This document shows positions 1-11,474 of a stretch of DNA of 64,000 bases, piece after piece (within the stretch, counting starts at the first letter, position 1; each line of letters begins with the position of its first letter). The DNA comes from Balaenoptera acutorostrata (Eukaryota > Chordata > Mammalia > Artiodactyla > Balaenopteridae). The translations under genes were made by a program, and so were the position numbers. A model generated the notes under the pieces. The model had not been told where the DNA came from. It did no database searches and was given only the letters and a program-made list of their open reading frames with translations. Location: contig NC_080071.1 of NCBI RefSeq assembly GCF_949987535.1, positions 23,459,032 through 23,523,031 on the forward strand, read 5' to 3'.

Positions 1-109
1 AAAAATGACCCTTACACTGAAGTAGAAAACAATTGAATATAAAAAAATTCAAGTATTGTACAACTGGAAAGGATCTTAGATATCATGAAGTAATGTTTAA
101 ATTCATCTT

Positions 110-960
110 ATTTTTATTTTATTTATATTTGTTTATGTCCTTCAGTTTCTTAGCTCAGGATTCCTTCTTGCATCTCATACATTCTTTCTGGGATCATTTT
201 ATTTCTTTCTGAAATATATACTTAGAAGTTCCTTTAGAAAGGATGCCTTAGTGATAAATTCTCTCAGTTTCTATTTGTCTGAAGTGCCTTTCTTGAATGA
301 TAGCTTAGCTGGGTATCTACCTCTAGATTAACAATTATTTTTTCTTAGTATCCTGAAGATATTATTTCACTGTCTTCTGGCTTCTATTTTTGTTAGTTTG
401 TCATTCCTTTGTAGGTAATCTCTTTTTTTCCCTTGCTGCTTTAAAAATGTGTCATTCTGCAGTTTCACATGATATGTCTACGTGTGAATTGTCTTTTAAT
501 TATACTGTTTGTGATTACTGAATCTGAGGATTCATGTCTTCTATCAATTCTGGAAAAATTTTCACCTATTATTTTCAAACAGTACTTCTCCCTCATTTTC
601 TCTATTCTCATCTTCTGGAACTCCAATTACGTACATGTTAGACTTTACCATATTATCCTTCATTTAAAAATTATCTATTTCATATTTTTCATATTGTTAT
701 TCTGTGATATATTCTGTATAATTTTTCAGATATTTTCCCCAGTTCCTTAATTCTTGTCTCTCCAGCCCACTGTTTTACCTGTTCATGGAGTTTTAAATTT
801 TAAGAATATTATCTATGTAATTATTATTTCTCCACTTTCTAGAAATTCTACTTTTTGCACATCAGGATTTTTTATCCTGTCCCAGGTTTTAGGAGACGTT
901 TTCTTTCTAGGCATTTGCATTGTAAGGAGAACCAAATCAGTAGTCCTGCTCTGGTCCTAC
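110..960 (-). repeat. Old L1-like fragment, antisense (5' half/ORF1 region)
   Basis: The + strand reads as the complement of a degenerate L1. It carries phrases common in antisense old L1 copies, such as 'cactgtcttctggcttc' near 370 and 'cccttgctgcttt' near 431, and the stretch around 'atcttctggaactccaatta' near 610. A similar phrase, 'ttcttctgggacccctataa', occurs in the L1 ORF1 region near 8320. The copy is heavily mutated with no intact frame. Short ORFs here are chance readings. The family (L1M or HAL1) is uncertain. Confidence 0.5.
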
Positions 961-1074
961 TAATGTCTTTCACCCTTATTCAGATAAATAGGGTTTTTTC
1001 TTGATATTTATGCCCAAACTACCACTTTGTCCCCTTGTCTGCCTTGCAAAGATACATTGATCTTTTAAAAATCA

Positions 1075-1262
1075 ACTGAAGTGTCTCTTTTAATGGAGTT
1101 TTTACTGACTTTCTTGGAGAAAAATAATAATCTTTATGATTGAGTTTCACCTGTATGAATTTCTTTCATGATACCATTGTGCATTGTACCTAACATGAAG
1201 CCTATAAACTCTTTGAGGGAAGGAGCTAGGTCTTATTGATTTTTGTGGCTCTGATAGTGCAA
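1075..1262 (+). repeat. L2-like fragment
   Basis: This resembles the 3' part of LINE-2. A degenerate 'gaagtgtctctttta...ttactgact' segment is followed by 'aaactctttgagggaaggagctaggtctt', which matches the common L2 phrase about a factor that 'ends with gagggcagggac'. No coding capacity remains. The call rests on phrase similarity only. Confidence 0.5.
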
Positions 1263-1362
1263 ATAATAATATAAATAACAATGTTATAATTAACATTTAT
1301 TGAGAACTTAATACGTGCTTGGCAAACTCAAGAACTTTACATGTATTAATAAATCACTCGAG

Positions 1363-1718
1363 GGGCTTCCCTGGTGGTGCAGTTGTTGAGAATCTGCCTG
1401 CCAATGCAGGGGACACGGGTTCGAGCCCTGGTCTGGGAAGATCCCACATGCCGCAGAGCAGCTAGGCCCGTGAGCCACAACTACTGAGTCTGCGCATCTG
1501 GAGCCTGTGCTCCGCAACAAGAGAGGCCGCGATAGTGAGGGGCCCGCGCACCGTGATGAAGGGTGGCCCCCGCTTGCCACAACTAGAGAAAGCCCTCGCA
1601 CAGAAACGAAGACCCAACACAGCCAAAAAAAAAAAAAAAAGCATGTGTTGTAAGCACAGTGCTTACAACATAGTAAGTATTCAATCATAGCTGCTATTGT
1701 AATTTAAAAAAATAAATA
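1363..1718 (+). mobile_element. CHR-2 type SINE with extra 3' segment (probable 3' transduction)
   Basis: This is a tRNA-derived SINE. The head is gggcttccctggtgg, the B-box-like motif is ggttcgagccc (near 1419), and the body ends in 'acccaacacagcc' followed by about 16 A's (1625-1640). The insertion does not end there. About 64 bp of other sequence (1641-1704) and a second A-rich tail (1705-1718) come before the right-hand target duplication. The 15-bp duplication aataaatcactcgag is perfect at 1348-1362 and 1719-1733. The extra segment resembles a sense MIR 3' tail. Confidence 0.88.
1646..1670. repeat. Perfect 12-bp inverted repeat, 1-nt spacer
   Basis: Arms tgttgtaagcac (1646-1657) and gtgcttacaaca (1659-1670) are exact reverse complements around a single A. 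They lie in the extra 3' segment carried by the SINE. Confidence 0.9.
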
Positions 1719-1863
1719 AATAAATCACTCGAGATGCAGAGAGATTACATAAAATGGTGAAGTCACACAGCTAGGAATTAATTGAAACAGGACTTAAATC
1801 CAGGAGGTATGTGGCCCCACATACAAACCCTCAGTGTTTATCCAATACTGCCTTTATGTTGAC

Positions 1864-2813
1864 CTCCTAAAGGGAGTATCAGCAGCAGAGGGACAGGTTA
1901 TACCACCAAAACTTGTACTTGAGCTCCAAACAAGATCATGGGGATGTGGCAGATGCTTAGGGAAGGACACAGCAGGACAAATAAGGAAGGCCTACAAAGA
2001 CAGGTGGAGCCTCGTAGGGCATTTTACATGCAAGCAATATGAACAGAGTAGAGACAGCATGAAGCAGCAGTAGGAAATTTAGCAGCAGTTAGCATCATTT
2101 TTCTGGGTATAGAATTGGGTTTATCTGCAGAAATGAGGCTGTAAGAGGACTCAATGACAAGGCAGGAGTCAAGTCCAGAATTCAAAACAAACAAATCTGG
2201 AGGATGAGGTGGGCAAACAAGGCAGGAACTCAATTATGAAGGTATCACTACCCATTAAAGTATTTTTGGCTAGTTGAAATTGTTCTTAACTTCTCAAACA
2301 CTTTTTATCCTTAAACCATCAGATGTTAGGCCCCCTAGAAGACCTGACAGGAGAGACAGTATTCTTTGGATCACAGTGGCAGTAATAAGTACAGTACTAT
2401 ATGTTGTGATGAAATTAATCCTGAGCCAGAAATAGCTTAGCATTGGAAGATTTTCACCACTGAGCTTTTCAGCATTTCAACATTTCAGTATTTCAACCTG
2501 ACTTTGGAGTACTTCATCTCAACAGATTAACACACCTGACATAAATGTGTAGCCCTCCAACAGGTCTTTAATGTTTGCACAGGTGGAGTTTTCCAAGTAA
2601 ATGAGATGAGAAGAATCTTAAAATTTTTACATGATGATTTAGTTTATGCCTTCTTATCCTTATTCCTATGACAGAGGGTTTTACTCTCCAATTCTTATTC
2701 TCAGTTCTATTTTTTCTTGTATGTGTAAAGACGAAATAACACATTTACTTCGCATAAGCAAATGAAACCTAATTGCCACCTCCCCAATTAGACATTTTAG
2801 AAGCAGACTCACT

Positions 2814-2815
<2 letters not shown>
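1864..2815. other. Intronic stretch, nothing recognised
   Basis: No repeat family, exon or RNA gene was recognised here. Short open frames lack codon bias and splice context that would support a gene. Confidence 0.5.
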
Positions 2816-2844
<29 letters not shown>

Positions 2845-2955
2845 GTAATTTATTTATTTATTTTTTTTATTTTTTTTTTTATTTTTTTTTTATTTTTATT
2901 TATTTTTTTTTTTAAGGATTTTCTTTTTAATTAATTAATTTATTTATTTTTGTCT
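2816..2955. repeat. T-rich / TTTA low-complexity tract
   Basis: About 140 nt of T runs and tttatttatt units. The similar strings actcacttctttttt before it and gttcacttctttttt after it look like an imperfect target duplication. It may therefore be the tail of a strongly truncated antisense retroposon, but no element body remains. Confidence 0.7.
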
Positions 2956-2959
2956 GTTC

Positions 2960-3627
2960 ACTTCTTTTTTATTTAAAAAAACACCAGAAAGGAGAAAGAG
3001 TGATTTATTGGACTACTTTAAGTATGTTTCATATGAGTTAATTAATACAGTGTATAAAATAGATGGATTGAACTTGTATTACCATGAAATGGTATAGTCT
3101 ATATTTTAAAGTAGATGCAAGATTTTCAATACCTAATTTCAAAATAATATGCTAGTAAAAATATATGGGTTCATTTATTTTATTAAACTATAATATACTA
3201 AGTGACACTCAAAGTTAGGCCTGACATATGCTTAGATTTCAGTTCAGCTAGTATGTACTGAACTCCTATGAAATGTTAATCTCTGAGCTGATGCTTTCAC
3301 ATCTATTGCCCTATGTAATACAGCATAATGCAATTACAGATTAAACAGCTGACCTTTTTATATTTGTAAAATACTTTAGCTTACATGGAAAAATGAAAAA
3401 AATAGGAGGGCTCCAGAGTAAATATGGATGTATATGATTAATATTAACATTGAATCCAAGTGTTAATGTTTAATTTTCTTATTTCCATTATTTAAAATAA
3501 AAAGTAATGAGATGGATACAACGAGTTAAAATTCTGCATGTCTTTAATGAAACAGTAGCAACACATTATTAAAGCAAAGTATGAAAATAATGTGGTATGT
3601 GAGATGTTACCACTTATTAACAGCATG
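2960..3627. other. Intronic stretch, nothing recognised
   Basis: AT-rich sequence between the T-rich tract and the L1 poly(T). No coding frame, repeat family or structured RNA was recognised. Confidence 0.5.
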
Positions 3628-4004
3628 TTTTTTTTTTAAACATCTTTATTAGAGTATAATTGCTTTACAATGGTGTGTTAGTTTCTGCTGTATAACAAAG
3701 TGAATCAGCTATACATATACATATATCCCCATATCTCTTCCCTCTTGCATCTCCCTCCCTCCCACCCTCCCTATCCCACCCCTCTAGGTGGTCACAAAGC
3801 ACCGAGCTGATCTCCCTGTGCTATGCGGCTGCTTCCCACTAGCTATCTATTTTACATTTGGTAGTGTATATATGTCCATGCCCCTCTCTCACCCTGTCAC
3901 ATCTTACCCCTCCCCCTCCCCATATCCTCAAGTCCATTCTCTAGTAGGTCTGTGTCTTTATTCCCATCTTGCCACTAGGTTCTTCATGACCTTTTTTTCC
4001 CCCC

Positions 4005-7000
4005 TTAGATTCCATATATATGTGTTAGCATACTGTATTTGTTTTTCTCTTTCTGACTTACTTCACTCTGTATGACAGACTCTAACTCCATCCACCTCAT
4101 TACAAATACCTCCATTTCATTTCTTATTATGGCTGAGTAATATTCCATTGTATATATGTGCCACATCTTCTTTATCCATTCATCCGATGATGGCCACTTA
4201 GGTTGCTTCCATGTCCTGGCTATTGTAAATAGAGCTGCAATGAACATTTTGGTACATGACTCTTTTTGAATTATGGTTTTCTCAGGGTATATGCCCAGTA
4301 GTGGGATTGCTGGGTCGTATGGTAGTTCTATTTTTAGTTTTTTAAGGACCCTCCATACTGTTCTCCATAGTGTCTGTATCAATTTACATTCCCACCAACA
4401 GTGCAAGCAGGTTCCCTTTTCTCTGCACCCTCTCCAGCATTTATTGTTTCTAGATTTTTTGATGATGGCCGTTCTGACCAGTGTGAGATGATATCTCATT
4501 GTAGTTTTGATTTGCATTTCTCTAATGATTAATGATGTTGAGCATTCTTTCATGTGTCTGTTGGCAATCTGTATATCTTCTTTGGAGAAATGTCTATTTA
4601 GGTCTTCTGCCCATTTTTGGATTGGGTTGTTTGTTATTTTGATATTGAGCTGCATGAGCTTCTTGTAAATCTTGGAGATTAATCCTTTGTCAGTTGCTTC
4701 ATTTGCAAATATTTTCTCCCATTCTGAGGGTTGTCTTTTGGTCTTGTTTATGGCTTCCTTTGTTGTGCAAAAGCTTTTAAGTTTCATTAGGTCCCATTTG
4801 TATATTTTTGTTTTTATTTCCATTTCTCTAGGAGCTGGGTCAAAAAGGATCTTGCTGTGATTTATGTCATAGAGTGTTCTATGTTTTCCTCTAAGAGTTT
4901 GATAGTGTCTGGCCTTACACTTAGGTCTTTAATCCATTTTGAGTTTATTTTTGTGTATGGTGTCAGGGAGTGTTCTAATTTCATACTTTTACATGTACCT
5001 GTCCAGTTTTCCCAGCACAAGTTATTGGAGAGGCTGTCTTTTCTCCACTGTATATTCTTGCCTCCTTTATCAAAGATAAGGTGACTATATGGGCGTGGGT
5101 TTATCTCTGGGCTTTCTGTCCTGTTCCATTGATCTATATTTCTGTTTTTGTGCCAGTACCATACTGTCTTGATTACTGTAGCTTTGTAGTATAGTCTGAA
5201 GTCAGGGAGCCTGATTCCTCCAGCTCTGTTTTTCTTTCTCAAGATTGCTTTGGTTATTCGGGGTCTTTTTTATTTCCACACAAATGTTGAAACTTTTTGT
5301 TCTAGTTCTGTGAAAAATGCCAGTGGTAGTTTGATACGGATGGCATTGAATATGTAGATTGCTTTGGGGAGTATCGTCATTTTCACAATGTTGATTCTTC
5401 CAATCCAGGAACATGGTATATCTCTCCATCTGTTTGTATCATCTTTAATTTGTTTCATCAGTGTCATAATTTTCTGCATACAGGTCTTTTGTCTCCTTAA
5501 GTAGGTTTATTCCTAGGTATTTTATTCTTTTTGTTGAAATGGTAAATGAGAGTGTTTCCTTAATTTCTCTTTCAGATTTTTCATCATTAGTGTAGAGGAA
5601 TGCAAGAGATTTCTGTCCATAATTTTCTATCCTGCTACTTTACCAGATTCAATGATTAGCTCTAGTAGTTTTCTGGTAGCATCTTTAGGATTCTCTATGT
5701 ATAGTATCATGTCATCTGCAAACAGTGACAGTTTTACTTCCTCTTTTCTGCTTTGGATTTCTTTTATTTCTTCTCTGACTGCTGTGGCTAAAACTTCCAA
5801 AATTATGTTGAATAAGAGTGGTGAGAGTGGACAACCTTGTCTTGTTCCTGATCTTACAGGAAATGGTTTCAGTTTTTCACCATTGAGAAAGATGTTGGCT
5901 GTGGGTTTGTCATATATGGCCTCTATTATGTTGAGGTAAGTTCCCACTATGCCTACTTTCTGGAGGGTTCTTATCATAAATGGGTGTTGAATTTTGTTGA
6001 AAGCTTTTTCTGCATCTGTTGAGATGATCATGTGGTTTTTCTCCTTCAATTTGTTAATATGATGTATCACACTGATTGATTTGCATATATTGAAGAATCC
6101 TTATTTTCCTGGGATAAACCCCACTTGATCATGGTGTATGATTCTTTTAATGTGCTGTTGGATTCTGTTTGCTAGTATTTTGTTGTGGATTTTTGCATCT
6201 ATGTTCATCAGTGATATTGGCCTGTAGTTTTCTTTCTTTGTGACATCTTTGTCTGGTTTTGGTATCAGGGTGATGGTGGCCTCATAGAATGAGTTTGGGA
6301 GTGTTCCTTCCTCTGCTATATTTTGGAAGAGTTTGAGAAGGATAGGTGTTTACTCTTCTCTGAATGTTTGATAGAATTCGCCTGTGAAGCCATGTGGTCC
6401 TGGCTTTTGTTTGTTGGAAGATTTTTAATCACAGTCTCAATTTCATTGCCTGTGAATTGGTCTGTTTATATTTTCTATTTCTTCCTGGTTCAGTCTCAGA
6501 AGGTTGTGCTTTTCTAATAATTTATCCATTTCTTCCAGGTTGTCCATTTTATTGGCATATAGTTGCTTGTAGTAATCTCTATGATCCTTTGTATTTCTGC
6601 AATATCAGTTGTTACTTCTCCTTTTTCATTTCTATTTCTATTGATTTGAGTCCTCTCTTTTTTTCTTGATGAGTCTGGCTAATGGTTTATCAATTTGTTT
6701 ATCTTCTGAAAGAACCACCTTTTAGTTTTATTGATCTTTGCTATTGTTTCCTTTGTTTCTATTTCATTTATTTCTGCTCTGGTCTTTATGATTTCTTTCC
6801 TTCTACTTACTTAGGGTTTTGTTCTTTCTCTAGTTCCTTTCGGTGTAAGGTTAGATTGTTTATTTGAGAAGTTTCCTTGTTTCTTGAGGTAGGATTGTAA
6901 TCCTATAAACTTCCCTCTTAAACTGGTTTTGCTGCATCCCATGGGTTGTGGGTCATCGTGTTTTCACTGTCATTTGTTTCTAGGTATTTTTTGATTTACT

Positions 7001-7795
7001 CTTTGATCTTCAGTGATCTCTTAGTTATTTTGTAGTGTGTTGTTTAGCCTCCATGTGTTTGTATTTTTTACAGTTTTTTTCCTGTCATTGATATCTAGTC
7101 TCATAGCGTTGTGATCGGAAAAGATACTTGATACGATTTCAATTTTCTTACATATACCAAGGCTTGATTTGTGACCCAATATATGGTCTATCCTGGAGAA
7201 TGTTCCATGAGCACTTGAGAAGAAAGTGTATTCTGTTGTTTTTGGATGGAATGTCCTACAAATATCAATTAGGTCAATCTTGTTTAATGTATTATTTAAA
7301 GCTTGTATTTCCTTATTTATTTTCATTTTGGATGATCTGTCCATTGGTGAAAGTGGAGTGGTAAAGTCCCCTACTATGATTGTGTTACTGTCTGTTCCCC
7401 GTTTTATGGCTGTTAGCATTTGCCTTATGTATCGAGGTGCTCCTATGTTGTGTGCATAAATATTTACAATTGTTATATCTCTTTCTTGGATTGATCCCTT
7501 GATCATTATGTAGTGTCCTTCTTTGTCTCTTGTAATAACCTTTATTTTAAAGCCTATTTTGTCTGATATGAGAATTGCTACTCCAGCTTTCTTTTGATTT
7601 CCATTTGCATGGAATATCTTTTTCCATTCCCTCACTTTCAGTCTGTATGTGTCCATAGGTCTGAAGTGGGTCTCTTGTAGACAGCATATATACAGGTCTT
7701 GTTATTGTATCCATTCAGCCTGTCTGTGTCTTTTGGTTAGAGCATTTAATCCATTTACATTTAAGGGGGTTTTCGATATGTATGTTCCTATTACC
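4005..7795 (-). pseudogene. L1 ORF2 pseudogene (endonuclease-reverse transcriptase)
   Basis: Reading frames on the minus strand carry successive ORF2 parts. The endonuclease region (7021-7656) includes the conserved SDH motif near its end. The reverse transcriptase region (5627-6070) includes [10 protein letters not shown], with the FADD catalytic motif. The C-terminal region is at 4005-4823. The pieces lie in different frames with stops and frameshifts between them, for example around 4830-4860, 5480-5620 and 6070-7020. ORF2 normally nicks target DNA and copies L1 RNA. This copy encodes no complete protein. Confidence 0.88.
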
Positions 7796-7814
7796 ATTTT
7801 TTAAAATTGTTTTA

Positions 7815-8745
7815 GGTTTGTTATTGTACCTCTTTTCCTTCTCTTGTGTTTCCTGCCTGGAGAAGTTCCTTTAGCATTTGTTGTAAAGCTGGTTTGGTTG
7901 TACTGAATTCTCTTAACTTTTGCTTGTCTGTAAAGGTTTTAATTTCTCCATCACATCTGAATGAGATCCTTGCTGGGTAGAGTAATCTTGGTTGTAGGTT
8001 TTTCCCTTTCATCACTCTAAATATGTCTTGCCACTACATTCTGGCTTGCAGAGTTTCTGCTGAAAGATCAGCTGTTAACCTTATGGTGTTTCCCTTGTGT
8101 ATTGTTTGTTGTTTTTCCCTTGCTGCTTTTAATATTTTTTCTTTGTATTTAATTTTGGTAGTTTGATTAATATGTGTCTTGGCTTGTTTCTCCTTGTATT
8201 TATCCTGTATGAGTCTCTCTGCACTTCCTGGACTTGACTGACTATTTCCTTTCCCATATTAGGGAAATTTTCAACTATAATGTCTTCAAATATTTTCTCA
8301 GTCCTTTTCTTTTTCTCTTCTTCTTCTGGGACCCCTATAATTCGAATGTTGGTGCATTTAATGTTGTCCCAGTGGTCTCTGAGACAGTCCTCAATTCTTT
8401 TCATTCTTTTTTCTTTATTCAGCTCTGTGGTATTTTTTTCCACTATTTTATCTTCCATGTCACTTATCCGTTCTTCTGCCTCAGTTATTCTGCTATTGAT
8501 TCCTTCTAGAGAATTTTAAATTTCATTTATTGTGTTGTTCATCATTGTTTACTCTTTAATTCTTCTAGGTCCTTGTTAAACGTTTCTTGTATTTTCTCCA
8601 TTCTATTTCCAAGATTTTGCATCATCTTTACTCTCTTTACTCTGAATTGCTTTTCAGGTAGTCTGCCTATTTCCTCTTCATTTGTTTGATCTGGTGGGTT
8701 TTTACCTTGCTCCTTCATTGGCTGTGTGTGTTTCTCTGTCATCTC
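7815..8745 (-). pseudogene. L1 ORF1 pseudogene (RNA-binding chaperone)
   Basis: Three minus-strand fragments are recognisable. 8542-8742 is an N-terminal charged, coiled-coil-like part (NRMEKIQETFNKDLEELKSK). 8129-8458 is the central RNA-binding part, including NIRIIGVPEEEE. 7821-8015 is the C-terminal part, including FTDKQKLREFSTTKPALQ. The order fits ORF1p. The fragments are in different frames, so the gene is broken. Confidence 0.85.
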
Positions 8746-9255
8746 ATTTTGCTTAAGTTACTGAGTTGGGACCTCCTTTTTGCAGGCTGCAGCTTCATAG
8801 TTCCCATTGGTTTTGGTGTCTGCACCCAGTGGCTAATTATGGTTCAGTTGGTTGTGTAGGCTTCTTGGTGGAGTGGACTGGTGCCTGTGTTCTGGTGGAT
8901 GAGGCTGAATCATATCTTTCTGGTGGACAGGACCACGTCCGGTGGTGTGTTTTGGGGTGTCTGTGACCTTATTATGATTTTAGGCATCCTCTCTGGTAAT
9001 GGATGGGGTTGTGTTCCTGTCTTGCTATTTGTTTGGCACAGGGTATCTAGCACTGTAGCTTGCTGGTCATTGAGTGAAGCTGGGTCTTAGCGTTGAGATG
9101 GAGATCTCTGGGAGAGCTTTTGCTGTTTGATATTACGTGGATCTGGGAGGTCTCTGGTGAACCAATGTCCTGAACTCGGCTCTCCCACCTCAGAGGCATG
9201 GGCCTGACACCAGGCCAGAGCACGAAGACCCTGTCAGGCCACACAGTTCAGAAGG

Positions 9256-9320
9256 AAAGGAAGGAAAGGAAGGAAAGGAAGGAAGGAAGGAAGGATGGAA
9301 GGAAGGAAGGAAGGAAGGAG
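9256..9320. repeat. (GGAA)n microsatellite inside L1 5' UTR
   Basis: Repeated ggaa and ggaaa units, interrupted once by ggat. It lies within the antisense L1 5' region. Confidence 0.9.
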
Positions 9321-9748
9321 AAATAGAAAAGAAAGTTATTAAAATAAAAATAAAAAATTATTAAAAATAAAAAAATTATAAAGTATTAAAAAAAAAGAAA
9401 GAAAGAAGAGAGCAACCAAACCAAAAATGAAATCCACCAATAATAAGAAGTGCTAAAAACTATAGTAAACAAACAAACAAACAAAAAACCGGACAGACAG
9501 AACCCTAGGAGAAATGGTAAAATCAAAGCTATACAGACAAAATCACACAAAGAAGAATACACATACACACTCACAAAAAGAGAAAAGGAAAAAATATATA
9601 TATCTTTTGGGAAGTCTGAGGTCTTCTGCCAGCGTTCAGTAGGTGTTCTGTAGGAGTTGTTTCACATGTAGATGTGTTTCTGATGTATTTGTGGGGAGGA
9701 AGGTGATCTCCACATCTTATTCCTCCACCATCTTGAATGTCTCCCACT

Positions 9749-10640
9749 TATCTATTTTATACATAGTATTTTGTATCTTCTTAATTCCATACCCCTATCT
9801 TGCCCCTCCCCCTTCCCTCTCCCCACTGGTACCCACTAGTTTGCTTTCTGTATCTGTGAGTCTGTTTCTATTTTGTTTATGCATTCATTTGTTTTATTTT
9901 TTTAGATTTCACATATAAGTGAAAACACAGTATTTGTCTTTCTCTGTCTGATTTATTTCACTAAGCATAATACTCTGTAGGTCCATGCACATCATTGCAA
10001 ATGGCAGAATTTCATTCTTTTTTATGGCTGAGTAATATTTCTTTATATATATTATACATTATATATGTATATACATATATATATACATACCACATGTTCT
10101 TTATCCATTCATCTGTTGATGGACACTTGGGTTGCTTCCATATCTTGGCTATTGAAAATAATGCTGCTAAAGCAATCTTGAGAAAAAAGAATAAAGCTGC
10201 AGGTATCATTCTCCCTGACTTCAGACTATACTACCAAGCTACAGAAATCAAAACAGCATGGTAGTGGCACAAAAATAAACACATAGATCAATGGATCAGA
10301 ATAGAGAACCCAGAAATAGATCCATGTGACTATGGTCAATTAGTCTATGACAAAGGAGGCAAAAAGCAATTGGAGAAAAGACAGTCTCTTCAATAAGTGG
10401 TGCTGGGAAAACTGGACAGCTACATGTAAAAGAATGAGATTAGAACATTTCCTCACACCATATACAAAAATAAACTCAAAATAGATTAAAGACCTACATA
10501 TAAGACTTGAAACCATAAAACTCCTAGAAGAGAACATAGGCAGAATGCTCTTTCACATAAATGGTAGTAATATTTTTGGGGGGTCTGTCTCCTAAAGGCA
10601 AAAGATAAAAACAAAATAAATAATTGTACATAATTAAACA
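9749..10640. mobile_element. L1 fragment with inverted 5' segment
   Basis: 9749-10167 is antisense L1 3' sequence (compare 22930-23330). From about 10168 the sequence switches to sense ORF2, which runs to about 10640. The head-to-head arrangement is what twin priming produces. About 0.7 kb of L1 is absent between the outer ends of the two arms, and the 3'-most roughly 150 bp and poly(T) are missing where it abuts the full-length L1. Confidence 0.75.
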
Positions 10641-10839
10641 TTCAACAGTATTTTTTAATAGATATTTCTTAGTCAAAGTTATGTATGTAGGTTACCACTT
10701 TGATTATATGTTCATCTCTATGAAACTTGATACCATGGTTTTTAGTCATTGAAATAAATGTGACGTGTAAATCAGGGTCATAGCAAGAAAGAGATGGTCA
10801 CTCAAGAAGGGTGATAAAAAGAATTTAATGAAAGGACTG

Positions 10840-11062
10840 ATTGGGATTGACATATACACACTACTATATATAAAATAGGTAACTAATAACGACCTACTGT
10901 ATAGCACAGAGAACTCTACTCAATACTCTGTAATGGCCTATATGGGAAAAGAATTTTAAAAAGAGTGGATGTATGTATATGTGTAACTGATTCACTTTGC
11001 TGTACAGCAGAAACTAACACAACATTGTAAATCAACTATACTCCAATAAAATTTTTTTTAAA
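10840..11062 (+). mobile_element. 5'-truncated L1, 3' UTR only, sense
   Basis: It starts at about 'gggattgacatatacacac' and ends in 'tatactccaataaaa' followed by T- and A-rich sequence. This is the usual terminal block of artiodactyl/cetacean L1 3' UTRs. AATAAA lies at 11045-11050. A target duplication was not evident. Confidence 0.85.
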
Positions 11063-11079
11063 AAGTGTGGGCAGGATAA

Positions 11080-11470
11080 AGGGTAATCAGCGAGGGTTAG
11101 TGAAATCCCAGAAACCTGCAACAGTCAGAAACGGTCACTGTTTCTAGGCCTAAAGGAGCAAGGTGGGGGAGCAGTTAATGCAAACCAGCAAGACCTATAG
11201 CTGTAGAAGAGTCACGTGACAAGCGATTTGGTGTTTGATAGAAGATCACAGCCATTGCCAAACTATGGTCCAACAGGGGCCATGTTTCTCTCCTCCCAGC
11301 TCTATAGTCTTCTGTCATTATCTCTCATTGGCTGAACTCAATAGGAAGCTAAAAGACAAGGGATCCTAGCGATGCAGTCTGTAAAGACACAGAGCATGGT
11401 GAATAAGAGTGGAAAGTGGATCTGTAAGGGTTAGTGGAGAGTATACAGCACACAATACTATCCTAATATC
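11080..11470. repeat. Possible ancient interspersed repeat, family not named
   Basis: Phrases such as 'tctctcattggctgaactca' and 'gagagtatacagcac' feel like a recurrent old mammalian repeat. I cannot assign a family with confidence. No coding capacity. Confidence 0.35.
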
Positions 11471-11474
11471 TAAT

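Larger units (their letters stand above)
1288..1802 (-). repeat. MIR element, antisense, split by a SINE insertion
   Basis: The left half (about 1288-1362) reads 'catttattgagaacttaata' and 'ctttacatgtatta'. The right half (from 1734) reads 'gatgcagagagatta' and 'gtcacacagctaggaatta'. These are the hallmark antisense MIR phrases, in the correct order. The halves are separated by the SINE insertion at 1363-1718, whose 15-bp target duplication comes from MIR sequence. Confidence 0.75.
3628..9744 (-). mobile_element. Near full-length L1 (about 6.1 kb), antisense, inactive
   Basis: It reads 3' to 5' along the + strand: poly(T) from 3628, then 3' UTR, ORF2, ORF1 and a 5' UTR that ends near 9740. 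The last part is the complement of a typical L1 start ('caagatggtggagg' on the minus strand). It has the length of a complete L1. Both ORFs are broken by stops and frameshifts, so it cannot retrotranspose by itself. The 3' UTR matches the copies at 41680-45170 and 49957-51420, indicating one relatively recent subfamily. No clear target duplication is present. Confidence 0.92.

Noticed and set aside
1363..1620. tRNA gene in SINE heads
   Set aside because: The A-box and B-box motifs belong to tRNA-derived SINEs. No cloverleaf with acceptor stem is preserved.
1308..1688. 126-codon minus-strand frame
   Set aside because: It is the antisense reading of a CHR-2 SINE. Similar frames appear in every SINE copy (23885, 34086, 54775, 58741).
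9256..9320. Regulatory GGAA repeat (ETS-type) of the host gene
   Set aside because: It lies inside the decayed L1 5' region and there is no evidence of host function.
3610..9751. ccacttat at 3610-3617 and 9744-9751 as target duplication of the full-length L1
   Set aside because: The left copy is 10 nt away from the poly(T), and 8 bp is short. It could be chance, so I did not use it to call a normal insertion.
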